This document shows, piece after piece, positions 35,187 through 43,807 of a DNA stretch of 44,140 bases. Source of the DNA: Nitrospinota bacterium (GTDB lineage Bacteria; Nitrospinota_A; UBA7883; JACRGQ01); the NCBI GenBank assembly GCA_016200345.1, contig JACQEX010000061.1, positions 1-44,140 of the forward strand. The letters run 5' to 3'. The notes under the pieces were generated by a model, which was not told the DNA's origin, made no database searches, and saw only the letters and a list, made by a program, of their open reading frames with translations. Each line of letters starts with the position of its first letter. The first letter of the stretch is position 1. The translations under genes were made by a program, and so were the position numbers.

Positions 35187-36514
35187 CAATCGTTCTCCTT
35201 AACGTCGTTTAGTTCAACCGTCTTGTCGGTTATTTTAACCTTGCCGCAGATAAACTTGAACACGCTCTCCTCCATCGCCTCCTTGATTATGTACATGTAG
35301 GCGTTGCGCTGGTCGGACTGATTCTTGGAACCGAGTATGTCCGCGTATTCGTGCTGAAGGCCGTGCATTTTTGCCTCGTCCGGCGAAAGCTTTTCGGCCT
35401 TGCCGATTGTCTCTAAAATAACCTCGTCCCTCGCCATGTCGGCGCCCTTGTCCTTGCAAAGCTTTTCAAACTCCGCCGCGTCGAACCCGGGGGACTTTCT
35501 AAGATCCATCCCCATCTGTCCCGCCGCCCTAAGCCTTCTGTTTTTGTAATTCTCGGCGTAGTGGGAGGCCAGCTTCGGCGGAAGGTCGAACGTCACGCTT
35601 TCCCTGAATTTTTTCATCATGGACTGGCGCAGTTTCTGCTCCGCGAACTCCGTCTCCTTGTGGACGGCCGATTCCCGGAGCTTTTCCCTCATCTCAACGG
35701 CGGTCTTAAAACCAAACTGGGCGTTGACGAACTCGTCCGTCAGCTCAGGGCGTTTTATCTCCTTTATGCTGTTGACCTTCACCTTGAAATTCGCCGTCTT
35801 TCCGGCCTTCTCGGCGTTCGGGTACTGCTTGGGGAGCTTCATGGAAAACTCTTTTTCCTCGCCGGTGTTCATGCCGACGATCTTTTGGTGGAACTCCTTG
35901 AACATATTTTTCCCGTCCGTGGAAAGAATAAGCTTGTCCCCCTTTGTTCCAAGGGCCGGGTCCTCGACGCCGTCAATTTTTCCCTCCACGTCCAAAAACA
36001 CGTAGTCCCCTTCCTTTGCGGGACGGCCCTCGGCGGGAATCACCTCGGCGTGGTCGTTTAAAAAATGGTTTATCTGGTCTTCGAGCTGTTTTTCGTCCAC
36101 GCTCGTCGTGACCCTGTCGAACTCCCAGCCGGAAAAATCCGGCACGGTTATCTGCGGAAAGGTCTCCACGACCACGCTGAATGAAATCGGCTTTCCTTTT
36201 TCAACGCGTATCTCGTTGAACTCCGGCTCGCCGTACACCTCAAGCTTGTGGTCCTCCACCGCCGAGCGATAGCCGTCGTTGATGAGCTGTTGCCCCACCT
36301 CGCCCAGCACGGAGTCCTGATAAAGCTTTTCTAGAATATGCCTCGGGGCCTTGCCGGGGCGAAACCCGGCGATTTTTGCAAATTTGCCAATCTCCTTGAA
36401 TTTCGCCTCGGATTCCCCGGCCACTTTTTCCACCGGTATCTCAACGGTGAGCTTTTTAACCCACGGTTGCAAATCGATAATTTCCACTTTCATTCCGCTT
36501 AAAGTTCCAGCCAC
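35186..36514 (-). CDS. tig: Trigger factor
   Basis: 442-residue ribosome-associated chaperone and prolyl isomerase. The N-terminal ribosome-binding signature is [16 protein letters not shown] (a variant of GFRxGKxP). The FKBP domain begins at about 155 ([15 protein letters not shown]), and the helical C-terminal arms follow. The GTG at 36514 was kept because AAGGAG lies seven bases upstream; ATG 36493 (MKVEII) has no ribosome site but would match the usual N-terminus. First gene of the tig-clpP-clpX-lon-ClpX-like run. Confidence 0.95.
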   Translation of the reverse strand: MAGTLSGMKVEIIDLQPWVKKLTVEIPVEKVAGESEAKFKEIGKFAKIAGFRPGKAPRHILEKLYQDSVLGEVGQQLINDGYRSAVEDHKLEVYGEPEFNEIRVEKGKPISFSVVVETFPQITVPDFSGWEFDRVTTSVDEKQLEDQINHFLNDHAEVIPAEGRPAKEGDYVFLDVEGKIDGVEDPALGTKGDKLILSTDGKNMFKEFHQKIVGMNTGEEKEFSMKLPKQYPNAEKAGKTANFKVKVNSIKEIKRPELTDEFVNAQFGFKTAVEMREKLRESAVHKETEFAEQKLRQSMMKKFRESVTFDLPPKLASHYAENYKNRRLRAAGQMGMDLRKSPGFDAAEFEKLCKDKGADMARDEVILETIGKAEKLSPDEAKMHGLQHEYADILGSKNQSDQRNAYMYIIKEAMEESVFKFICGKVKITDKTVELNDVKEND

Positions 36515-36939
36515 TAGTTCGCTCCTTCACAACATAAATAATTTACAAGCCAGCCACATAATACTATGGGAAAAGGGGGTTTTTCGGAAGTCCGTTTTTT
36601 AAACGCCTTTGGTTTCAATAGTACCCCGATTTTCCCTCACGACAAAGCGGTAAAAAAGGAAGCACAACGGCCGTTGTGGCAATTTTCTTGGTGACTTCTT
36701 TCCGTTTAGTTGTTAAGGGAATTTAGGTTATTATTCATGGCTTGACCAAATGCGAAAGGGGGGACTAACGGTTACTACGTCGCCGACGTCACGTCGGCTC
36801 CCGCGTAACCCAGCCTTGCCGACTATTCCGCACGTCCTGTGCGGAATGCGCTCCCTACTGGTCGCGCCGTCGGCGCGCTTTCGAGTCCCTCCGTTCCAAA
36901 ACCAAAAAAAGAACCAACCCTTCGGGCGGGTTCTTTTTT
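36515..36939. other. Gene-free tig upstream region and tRNA-flank element
   Basis: No coding frame is convincing. 36515-36730 is AT-rich and should contain the tig promoter and the palindrome at 36663-36678. 36751-36766 duplicates 16 bp of the tRNA-Leu 3' end. Three hairpins follow: GCCGACG/CGTCGGC (36782-36798), ATTCCGCAC/GTGCGGAAT (36825-36847) and CGCGCCG/CGGCGCG (36863-36877). A T-arm-like sequence lies at 36879-36898. Confidence 0.65.
36663..36678. promoter_or_regulatory. 16-bp perfect palindrome upstream of tig
   Basis: CACAACGGCCGTTGTG is a perfect palindrome about 150 bp ahead of the tig start. It could be an operator for a dimeric regulator. No clear -35/-10 pair was found beside it. 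Confidence 0.35.
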
Positions 36940-36940
36940 T
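36904..36940. terminator. Bidirectional terminator after tRNA-Leu
   Basis: AAAAAAAGAACC and GGTTCTTTTTTT enclose a GC stem capped by a TTCG tetraloop. It can end transcripts from either strand and directly touches the tRNA 3' CCA. Confidence 0.85.
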
Positions 36941-37022
36941 GGTGCGAAAGGGGGGACTCGAACCCCCACGGTTGCCCACTGGATCCTAAGTCCAGCGCGT
37001 CTGCCAATTCCGCCACTTTCGC
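36940..37022 (-). tRNA. tRNA-Leu (anticodon TAG)
   Basis: Read on the minus strand: acceptor GCGAAAG pairs with CTTTCGC. The D-arm is GCG...CGC and the anticodon stem CTGGA/TCCAG encloses the loop CTTAGGA (anticodon TAG, reading CUN codons). A long variable arm follows, then T-arm GGGGG-TTCGAGT-CCCCC, discriminator A and encoded CCA (36940-36942). The long variable arm and the A discriminator fit leucine. Confidence 0.93.
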
Positions 37023-37095
37023 ACTCCGGTCAAGCCGAAAATACTAACCCGCTTTGCCGACATAACAAAGCGCGAAAGTAAAAAAAGTTTTTACG

Positions 37096-40000
37096 TCACA
37101 CGGTCGGGAAGAAAAAGTGAAAGGAAATCCTTTCCTTTTGCTGGTCAACGTATATTCCGCCTTCAAGCAGGTTCAACGCCTTGTAGCAGAAAAACAGGCC
37201 TATCCCGCTTCCGTTTTCCATCCGGCTTGTGGTGTGAAATTTTCGGAAAAGCGAATTTATCCTTTCCTCGGTAAACGGGGCGGAGGCGTTGGAGACGGAA
37301 ACTAAAACTATGTCGCCACCCTCCATAGTCGTCATGTGCGCCTCCACCGTTACCTGCGTGGACGGGACGGAATATTTCACGGCATTGTCCAGAAGATTTT
37401 GTAAAATCCTAAAGATTAGCGACTTGTCGCTGACTATGGTCTTTTCGGCTGTGTTCTTTATTTCAAAGGCGAGGTTTTTGGGCGAGAGCCTTCTGCCGAA
37501 CGGCTTCGCCGCCTCGTCAAACAGTTCGGCCATCTTGAACGGCTCGTAGTGAAGCTCCAGCTTTTCCTCCTCCATCGCCCCGATGTTCAACATGCTCGAA
37601 ATCATCAGGTAAACCTGGTCCAGCCCCTCCACTATGTCACGGACACTTTGCTTCAACGGGGATTCATATCTGCTGAAAGTGTTTTTACACGCCTCTATGG
37701 ATGAACACTCCGCGGAAAAAGACTCTATTTTGGCGCCAAGCGTCTCAATTTCCAGCTTGATGCCCGTAATCGGGCTTTTGAGGTCGTGCACCACGGCCTG
37801 AAAGAAGTCCTCTTTTAGTTGCTCCAGTTTTTCAAGCTCGGTTATGTCAAGAGCGGTTCCGACAAGTCTAACTGGTTTTCCAGCCCCGTCCCGAACCACC
37901 TCCCCGTGAATTTTTAACGTCCGCTCCACGCCGTTTTTCCTTATGACGCGGTGTTTTATTTCCGCAAATTCCTCCCCGGTCAGCACCAAATCCAAATTAT
38001 TTACGACGGCGTTCCTGTCGTCGGGATGGACGCAGTTAATGAAGGCGTCGAATGTCGGGACAATCTCCCCCGGCTCGAAACCCAGCAGTCGGAAGATTTC
38101 ATCCGACCACGAGGCCGTATATGTCGCAAGATCCAGTTCCCAACTGCCGAGATGGGCGATTTGCTGGGCCATGGCCAGTGTTTCCATGTTTTTCTTAAGC
38201 GCATCCTCGGCGAACCTTCGTTCCGTGACGTCGCGCACAACGCCCAAGAATTTCCGCGTTTTCCCCAGCAATATTTCCTTCACGAACAATTCGGCCGGGA
38301 ATGTGGAACCGTCCCTCCGCAACCCAATAACCTCGCGCCATTTATCCACCACTTTTTTTTCGCCGGTGCGAATGTATCTTTCAATATATCCGTCATGCTC
38401 GCCGTGGAACGGCTCCGGCATGAGCATTTTAACGTTTTTGCCGACAACCTCCTCCGCCGCAAATCCGAAAATGTTTTCTCCCCCCAGGTTGAAGGACTCG
38501 ATGATTCCCCTTTCGTCCGTTGTGACAATGGCGTTCGGGGCGGAGGCAAGAATCGCCTGCATTCTCGCCTCCCTTTCCCTCAAGGCGTTCTCAGCCAGCC
38601 TGCGTTCCGTGACGTCAACGGCGAAGAGGGCGAACTTCGTCACGTTCCCCTTTTTGTCGAAGACCGGGTAAACGGAATTGGAAACCATTCTGTTTCCGCG
38701 TATATCCTCGAAAAAAACCGGTTTCCCGGAGCTGGCGACCTCCTCGAAACGACTCATCCTGCTGACGGCCAGCTCCAACGGAAGAATGTCAAAAATGGAT
38801 TTGCCCTCCAGGTCGGATGGCTTTTTGCCAAACCTTTCGGCCCCCGTCTTGTTGATGGCGATTATGTTTCCCTCCCTTCCTATCAGGGCCAGCGTTTCGC
38901 TGGTGGCGTTCATAATCGCCTCGTTGCTCACAAAATGCTCCCTAAGCTCGGATTCCGCCGTTTTCTTCTCGGTTACGTCCTCGATTATTCCGACAAAAAT
39001 CTCCTCCCCGTCAACACGCGCCTCCCTTGCGTAAAGCGTGACGTAAAATATCTCGCCGTTTTTCCTTACGGCGAGCATTTCCTTGGGGGTTCTTATTTGG
39101 TTCCTTTTTTCGGGCAGGCCGGATTTTTTGAAATTGAAATAATTCTGTATATACGCGGAATATTCGTCGTCCTGAATCGAGGGGGCTAGAAGTTTCACGC
39201 TTTGTCCCAGCATTTCCGGGGCCGTGTATCCGAACATCTCGGTTGCGGCCGGGTTGACGGAAAGGATGACCCCGTCGGAACCGGCGATTATGTGGGCCGT
39301 TGGGGCGATGTCGGAAATTGCGCCCGTTAGGGCAAGGGTTCTTTCCAGGTCGCGCAGTACCTTGTTTAACTCGCGCGTTCGTTCGGCGACCAGCGACTCA
39401 AGCTCGTTGTTATATCGTTCAAGTTCCTCGTCTTTTTTTCGAAGATCGGACAACGTAGACCTTAACTTGACGTTCATGGCATTAAATGCCCTTGCAAGCA
39501 CCCCTGTTTCGTCCTCTGTTTCGACCGCGACCGAGGCCGACAGATCGCCGTCCGCTATAGCCCCGGCCACGCGCGTAATATCGGAGATAGGCCGCGCTAT
39601 GGCCCAGGACAGACACCTCACAACCAATATGGAAAGCGGAATAAGGCAGGCCGTAATTAAGACCAGCTTCCATTTAAGGGAATCAATGGCGCCAAACGCC
39701 TCCGTCTGGGATATATGCGCCATAATACATCCGCCGCCAATTTCCGGCACACTGCGAAATCCATGGATAATCGGCTCGTCACGGTAATCCAAGTCAAGCA
39801 TTTCGCCGTCACCAACCGTCAGGCACGTCAGCATCGGCTTTGCCGAGATGGGATGCGAATGCCCCTGCGTGGAAACGTATCTTGGCTTGGTTATGAAATA
39901 GCCGCCGGAATCCGCCAAAAAAGTCTCGCCTGATTTGCCCAGGTTCTCCGGCACATCAAACAACCCCGCCACGACCTCGTTGGGGAAAAGAGTCGAAAGC

Positions 40001-40491
40001 TGAAAACCGGATTCGTCGTTTCTCGCCTTAATGACGTACGGTCTGGGGGCATTTTCACCCCCCACGGATATAAACTCGGCCAACTGGCCTTTCTTGAATT
40101 CCGAGCCTTCGCCGACCCAGCCCGGCATTCCAATGCCAAACCGGTAATCTTTACCGGGGTGGAGCAGACGCACTCCGACGGCCCCCTCGCCGGCGACATA
40201 GTTGTTCAACGCGCCCTCAATGCAGGAATGATTAATTCCGGCCTGTTTTGAAAAACAATTTTGGGACAGTGCCGCCAAGACGCTCTCGGCCTTCTTGTGT
40301 TGTGTCGCGAACAATCCCGCCAGAAGCTTGAGCTTCATGGATGCGACGCCGCCGACAACCGTTACTCGGGACGCCTTGATGCTTCCGGCGGAGACGGAGT
40401 ATGAAACCCCGCCAAGAATGACCGCGGCAAGAATGATTAACAGGGAAAAGGAGAACAGAATGCGGGATTGAATGGACTTAAATTGAGGCAT
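37096..40491 (-). CDS. Multi-PAS membrane sensor histidine kinase
   Basis: 1131 residues from ATG 40491 (an in-frame TTG at 40509 is possible). Membrane segment (about 11-31), large extracytoplasmic sensor region (to about 265), second membrane segment, then HAMP (ISDITRVAGAIADGDLSA) and coiled coil. Four PAS domains follow, three ending in the typical DVTE motif and the fourth in DITELEKLEQ. The dimerisation helix has HDLKSPITGIK with the phospho-histidine, and the ATPase has LLDNAVKYS and GSGIGLFFC. There is no receiver domain. It immediately follows a receiver-TPR gene, its probable partner. The ligand is unknown. Confidence 0.88.
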   Translation of the reverse strand: MPQFKSIQSRILFSFSLLIILAAVILGGVSYSVSAGSIKASRVTVVGGVASMKLKLLAGLFATQHKKAESVLAALSQNCFSKQAGINHSCIEGALNNYVAGEGAVGVRLLHPGKDYRFGIGMPGWVGEGSEFKKGQLAEFISVGGENAPRPYVIKARNDESGFQLSTLFPNEVVAGLFDVPENLGKSGETFLADSGGYFITKPRYVSTQGHSHPISAKPMLTCLTVGDGEMLDLDYRDEPIIHGFRSVPEIGGGCIMAHISQTEAFGAIDSLKWKLVLITACLIPLSILVVRCLSWAIARPISDITRVAGAIADGDLSASVAVETEDETGVLARAFNAMNVKLRSTLSDLRKKDEELERYNNELESLVAERTRELNKVLRDLERTLALTGAISDIAPTAHIIAGSDGVILSVNPAATEMFGYTAPEMLGQSVKLLAPSIQDDEYSAYIQNYFNFKKSGLPEKRNQIRTPKEMLAVRKNGEIFYVTLYAREARVDGEEIFVGIIEDVTEKKTAESELREHFVSNEAIMNATSETLALIGREGNIIAINKTGAERFGKKPSDLEGKSIFDILPLELAVSRMSRFEEVASSGKPVFFEDIRGNRMVSNSVYPVFDKKGNVTKFALFAVDVTERRLAENALREREARMQAILASAPNAIVTTDERGIIESFNLGGENIFGFAAEEVVGKNVKMLMPEPFHGEHDGYIERYIRTGEKKVVDKWREVIGLRRDGSTFPAELFVKEILLGKTRKFLGVVRDVTERRFAEDALKKNMETLAMAQQIAHLGSWELDLATYTASWSDEIFRLLGFEPGEIVPTFDAFINCVHPDDRNAVVNNLDLVLTGEEFAEIKHRVIRKNGVERTLKIHGEVVRDGAGKPVRLVGTALDITELEKLEQLKEDFFQAVVHDLKSPITGIKLEIETLGAKIESFSAECSSIEACKNTFSRYESPLKQSVRDIVEGLDQVYLMISSMLNIGAMEEEKLELHYEPFKMAELFDEAAKPFGRRLSPKNLAFEIKNTAEKTIVSDKSLIFRILQNLLDNAVKYSVPSTQVTVEAHMTTMEGGDIVLVSVSNASAPFTEERINSLFRKFHTTSRMENGSGIGLFFCYKALNLLEGGIYVDQQKERISFHFFFPTV

Positions 40492-40512
40492 GATTGAGAC
40501 CAGCCACAATTC

Positions 40513-41604
40513 TCAGTCCTTGCCCATGATGGTTGAAAGCATCGCCTTGGCCTCCTTCATGTCCGGCGCCAGCTTCAGCGCGTCCTTGAAGCACCTTGCG
40601 GCGACCCCCATCTCCTCAAGCTCCATGTGGGCCCTTCCAAGGTTGTACAGCAGATACGGGTTCCCCTGTGCGGACTGGAGCGATTTCTCCAACACCCTGA
40701 CAGCCTCGCGGGGTCTGCCGGATTTTCTGTGGCGGATGGCGATATTGTTCATCAATTTTATGTCGTCCTCCCCCACGTCAATGGCCAGTTGCTCCGCGCG
40801 CGCGAAATGCGCTTGCGCAAGCGCGGAGTCCCCCCTTTTTAGCGCGACCTCCCCCAGACCGACGTGCCCCTCGGCCTGTTTGGGGTCGGCGGTCACGGCC
40901 TCATGGTATTTTGTCTCTGATTCCGCGAGTTTTCCGTTGGTCAGGTCCATATCGCCAAAGTAGACCATTTTGGAGCTGGAGGGGCGCAGAATGTCGCTCG
41001 GCAAATCCTCCTTCAGCATCCCGGACAGCACCTTGTACGCTTTGTCGTACTCCATTTTTTGCTCGAGGGTTTTTACCATCTCCAGTTTTGTCTCGGCGTT
41101 TCCGGGCACGACGCTCAGGGCCTTTGAATACCACTCCAAAGCGGAGTCGAACTCGTTTTTATCCAGGTGTTTTTTCGCCTCCTCTAGGAACTCGAATTCC
41201 TTGGGGGAGAAGTACGCCAGGCCTAGAACCAGGTTGACCTTGGCGACCAGCGTTTCCGTCTCGAACGGCTTGATGATGTAGCTCGTGACCCCGGTGTAAA
41301 GCGAATCACCGACGGACTGCACGTCCTTTTTGGAGGTGGACATTATTATTTTGGTTTTGTAAAGCCTCGCGTTTTGTCTGACCGTTTTTAAAAAGTTGAA
41401 GCCGTTCATTACAGGCATCATCCAGTCGAGAAGGACAAGGTTGAATGGCCTCCCCTTGAGCGCGCGCAAGGCCACAAGCCCGTTTTCCGCCGTCTCGACT
41501 TCCGCCCCGTCAAAATTTCCCCCTATTACTCTGGCGATGGAATTTCGCATCGTCGCGTCGTCGTCAACCACCAAAAAGGAGAGTTTCCCAAGCTTCCCAA
41601 GCAT
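40513..41604 (-). CDS. CheY-like receiver with TPR repeats
   Basis: 363 residues. The receiver domain (1-130) has VVDDD, phosphorylated aspartate in VLLDWMMPVMNG and IIKPFE (lysine). About five tetratricopeptide repeats fill the rest (for example FDSALEWYSKALSVVPGN and GVAARCFKDALKLAPD). There is no DNA-binding domain, so output is probably through protein contacts. Its stop lies 21 bases before the kinase ATG, so the two form a two-component pair. Confidence 0.88.
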   Translation of the reverse strand: MLGKLGKLSFLVVDDDATMRNSIARVIGGNFDGAEVETAENGLVALRALKGRPFNLVLLDWMMPVMNGFNFLKTVRQNARLYKTKIIMSTSKKDVQSVGDSLYTGVTSYIIKPFETETLVAKVNLVLGLAYFSPKEFEFLEEAKKHLDKNEFDSALEWYSKALSVVPGNAETKLEMVKTLEQKMEYDKAYKVLSGMLKEDLPSDILRPSSSKMVYFGDMDLTNGKLAESETKYHEAVTADPKQAEGHVGLGEVALKRGDSALAQAHFARAEQLAIDVGEDDIKLMNNIAIRHRKSGRPREAVRVLEKSLQSAQGNPYLLYNLGRAHMELEEMGVAARCFKDALKLAPDMKEAKAMLSTIMGKD

Positions 41605-41709
41605 TCCGTTTTCCTCCCTGACGGCATTGTATTACAAATCAATGCCGCGGACTATTGGTGATTTGCGGCGGGACGAGCCGATTTTCAGGCTGGAATAAGA
41701 TTAACCGGG

Positions 41710-42687
41710 CTACAACCGGCCCACGACGGGGGCCAATTCGGCGAGAAGCCTTGCCTTTACGTCCTGCACCGAGCCGGTTATCTTGCAACCTGCCGCCCTC
41801 ATGTGTCCGCCGCCGCTGAACACGCGGGCAATTTTATTTACGTCTATCGCGTCGTTGCGCGAGCGGACGCTCACGCGGGTTCTGCTCTTTTCCGTCTCGC
41901 GGATTAAAAACGCGACCTGCACGCCTTTTATAGAAAGGGCCTGGTTCACGAAACCCTCCGAGTCCAACTCCTTGCCGACGGCGGAGCTTAGAAACTCGTA
42001 GTCCAGCCACGACGAGGCCACCTTACCGTCAAAATGAAGCTCTATGGAGCTTAAAACCTTAGCGAGGCCTATTTTATTTTCCAACGAGGTCTGGTAGTAA
42101 AGCTTGTCCGCTATCTCGTCCGGCTTGACCCCGGCGTCCACCAAATCAGCGGCCAGCCGCAACACCTCCGATGTGGTGTTGCTAAACCTAAACCGGCCGG
42201 TGTCCACGCTTAGGCCGACGTAAAGCGCGGTGGCCGAGTCCTTGTCGAACGGCACTCCCATCCGCCTGAAGATGTTCGACACGATTTGCGCCGAGGCCGC
42301 CGCCTCCGGCACGATTAAATTGACGGTGCCAAAATTACCGCCGTCAATGTGGTGGTCAATGTTCAAAATCTTCGCCTCGGTCTTTATTAACTTTGCCGGG
42401 TCGCCGATTCTGTCAAGAAACGGAGAGTCAATAATAATCGCGTGGTCGAACGACATTTTGCCGAACATTGAATTTTCGTACGGGACAAATTCATCGAACC
42501 TTTCCAGAAAAGCGAGCTTATCCTGGGGCTTGTCGGCGCAAATTACAGAGTAGCTCTTGCCGAGCTGCCTTAACAAACCGAGCATGCCGATTATGGAGCC
42601 GACCCCGTCGCCATCCGGATTAACGTGCGAACTTAATAGAAATTTGTCCCCATTCTTGATAAACTCAATGGCTCTTCCCAAATCCAT
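41710..42687 (-). CDS. nrnA: DHH/DHHA1 phosphoesterase, NrnA-like
   Basis: 325 residues. NrnA-type enzymes digest nanoRNA and dephosphorylate pAp; some relatives cleave cyclic dinucleotides. The DHH domain shows SSHVNPDGDGVGS, DSPFLDRIGD and NIDHHID; the DHHA1 domain ends with VFSGGGHMRAAGC. All metal ligands are visible. Length is normal. The start abuts a broken RHS fragment upstream. Confidence 0.9.
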   Translation of the reverse strand: MDLGRAIEFIKNGDKFLLSSHVNPDGDGVGSIIGMLGLLRQLGKSYSVICADKPQDKLAFLERFDEFVPYENSMFGKMSFDHAIIIDSPFLDRIGDPAKLIKTEAKILNIDHHIDGGNFGTVNLIVPEAAASAQIVSNIFRRMGVPFDKDSATALYVGLSVDTGRFRFSNTTSEVLRLAADLVDAGVKPDEIADKLYYQTSLENKIGLAKVLSSIELHFDGKVASSWLDYEFLSSAVGKELDSEGFVNQALSIKGVQVAFLIRETEKSRTRVSVRSRNDAIDVNKIARVFSGGGHMRAAGCKITGSVQDVKARLLAELAPVVGRL

Positions 42688-42739
42688 ACGTTAAATCTAT
42701 CATACGCATGAGGGCAATCCAATAACATTCCACTCCTAT

Positions 42740-42951
42740 CCACCACTTTGCCCCTGAAGTTTGTAAGCGCCCTCGTGGAACCCAATCCGTCCGCATGGTA
42801 GTAATATGTGCCGATTCTCACCTTGACGGAGAAATGGTCGTCAACCCCGGGGCCGTTGACGTAGCTTGCAATCAGTTTCCCGCCCTCGTCGTTCTCGGCG
42901 ATTATGTTCGCCCCGTCGTACAGATAATGAACCGTCTCATGGTGTTCTTCC
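42740..42951 (-). pseudogene. Fragment of an RHS/YD-repeat protein
   Basis: Minus-strand reading gives VHYLYDGANIIAENDEGG, then LIASYVNGPG, then YYYHADGLGSTRALTNFRGK, the classic RHS core signature. No start codon or complete repeat array is present, and homology stops after about 65 residues. The reading frame upstream is closed by a stop, so this is a decayed remnant of a large toxin or surface gene. Confidence 0.82.
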
Positions 42952-43061
42952 CTATCTGTCGTCCACCTCTATTATCAACTTCTCGAGCAGGGCCGACTTT
43001 GAGGCGCGGTCCTTTTCTGCAATCTGCCCCAATGCTTTTTGGATGCCGGGGAAAATTTCAT
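42952..43061 (-). pseudogene. Frameshifted small gene after hicB, possibly ribbon-helix-helix
   Basis: ATG 43061 overlaps the hicB stop (ATGA). It reads MKFSP and then, in the next frame, GIQKALGQIAEKDRASKSAL followed by LEKLIIEVDDR to TAG 42954. The span is 110 bp, one base short of 37 codons; one more C in the run near 43050 would restore a 36-residue protein. The composition resembles small ribbon-helix-helix proteins. A sequencing error is an alternative. Confidence 0.5.
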
Positions 43062-43474
43062 GCGATGTGAAAAACGGCCTTTAAATCAGGGTTGATGGCG
43101 GCTACAAGCTCCTGTAGTTTTGAAAGACTAGGTTCTGCTTTTCCCTGTTCGTATCGTGCGTAGGCCGTTTTGGAACGCGACCCCATTCTTTCAGCCACAT
43201 CTTGGGTAGTGAGCCGGTTGATTTGTCGTTGGCGCCGCAAAAGAAAGGCAAGCATGGCCTTATTGTCGTCGGCGCCTACGGACACGGAGTTGCCTTCCCC
43301 GTGAACAACTTTGACGTCGAGGGGAATACCGTAATCGTCGGCACCGGTTTCTATGGCGTCCTTTAGCATGTCCGCCGCGTCCTTTTTAGAACTCCCCTGC
43401 GTATGCACCGCCAAGGACTCGGCTTCGGCGGCCCAATATCTCCCTACCTTAAAAATGCGTCCTTCAATCCACAT
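43058..43474 (-). CDS. hicB: HicB-like antitoxin with XRE-type helix-turn-helix
   Basis: 138 residues from ATG 43474, chosen because AGGAGG lies five bases upstream. The N-terminal part (WIEGRIFKVGRYWAAEAESL) is the partial RNase H-like HicB fold that plugs the toxin. The C-terminal part (RLTTQDVAERMGSRSKTAYARYEQGKAEPSLSKLQEL) is an XRE helix-turn-helix for autoregulation. It starts 17 bases after the hicA stop. Confidence 0.8.
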   Translation of the reverse strand: MWIEGRIFKVGRYWAAEAESLAVHTQGSSKKDAADMLKDAIETGADDYGIPLDVKVVHGEGNSVSVGADDNKAMLAFLLRRQRQINRLTTQDVAERMGSRSKTAYARYEQGKAEPSLSKLQELVAAINPDLKAVFHIA

Positions 43475-43490
43475 GGTTTCCTCCTGAATT

Positions 43491-43667
43491 TTATTTTCTG
43501 TCCAGTCCGGCATCCCGCAGGATTCCGCGGGCGGTGTTTTCGTTTATCTCCTTGTGGCGCGGCACGTAAACGACGCTTACGCCATTTGTCCATGTCTCGT
43601 GCCGCCCGGCACGTTTCAGCCACCAGCCCCCCTTTGCCAGTCGCCGCGACAGATCCTTATATTTCAC
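43491..43667 (-). CDS. hicA: HicA-like mRNA interferase toxin
   Basis: 58 residues from GTG 43667. The double-stranded RNA-binding-like HicA fold is suggested by KYKDLSRRLAKGGWWLKRAG, then RHETWTNG with the catalytic histidine, and PRHKEINENTARGILRDAGL. There is no ribosome site before the GTG; the -10 element TACAAT lies six bases upstream of it, so the mRNA may be leaderless. It is followed by hicB. Confidence 0.8.
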   Translation of the reverse strand: MKYKDLSRRLAKGGWWLKRAGRHETWTNGVSVVYVPRHKEINENTARGILRDAGLDRK

Positions 43668-43675
43668 GGTTTAAT

Positions 43676-43706
43676 TGTACACAATAACGTGTACCAAGCG
43701 CAAGAT
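43676..43706 (-). promoter_or_regulatory. hicAB promoter with palindromic operator
   Basis: Minus strand TTGCGC, 18 bases, TACAAT (43674-43679 region). The perfect inverted repeat GTACAC-N6-GTGTAC (43677-43694) overlaps the -10 and spacer, as expected for HicB autorepression. Confidence 0.6.
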
Positions 43707-43807
43707 GATTCCAGAAACGGGTGATGTATTAAATCTTGTGTCAGAGACCGGAAGTGATAGAAAAGGGGCACCCACAATTAAACAACCACGAATAAAGGAG
43801 GTACCCC

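Noticed and set aside
36751-36898. A second tRNA gene beside tRNA-Leu
   Set aside because: Only 3'-end and T-arm-like pieces are present; no anticodon arm or acceptor pairing can be built.
37951-39189. Plus-strand frame of 412 codons inside the histidine kinase gene
   Set aside because: No motif or plausible start, and it is fully contained in the PAS-domain coding region of the opposite strand.
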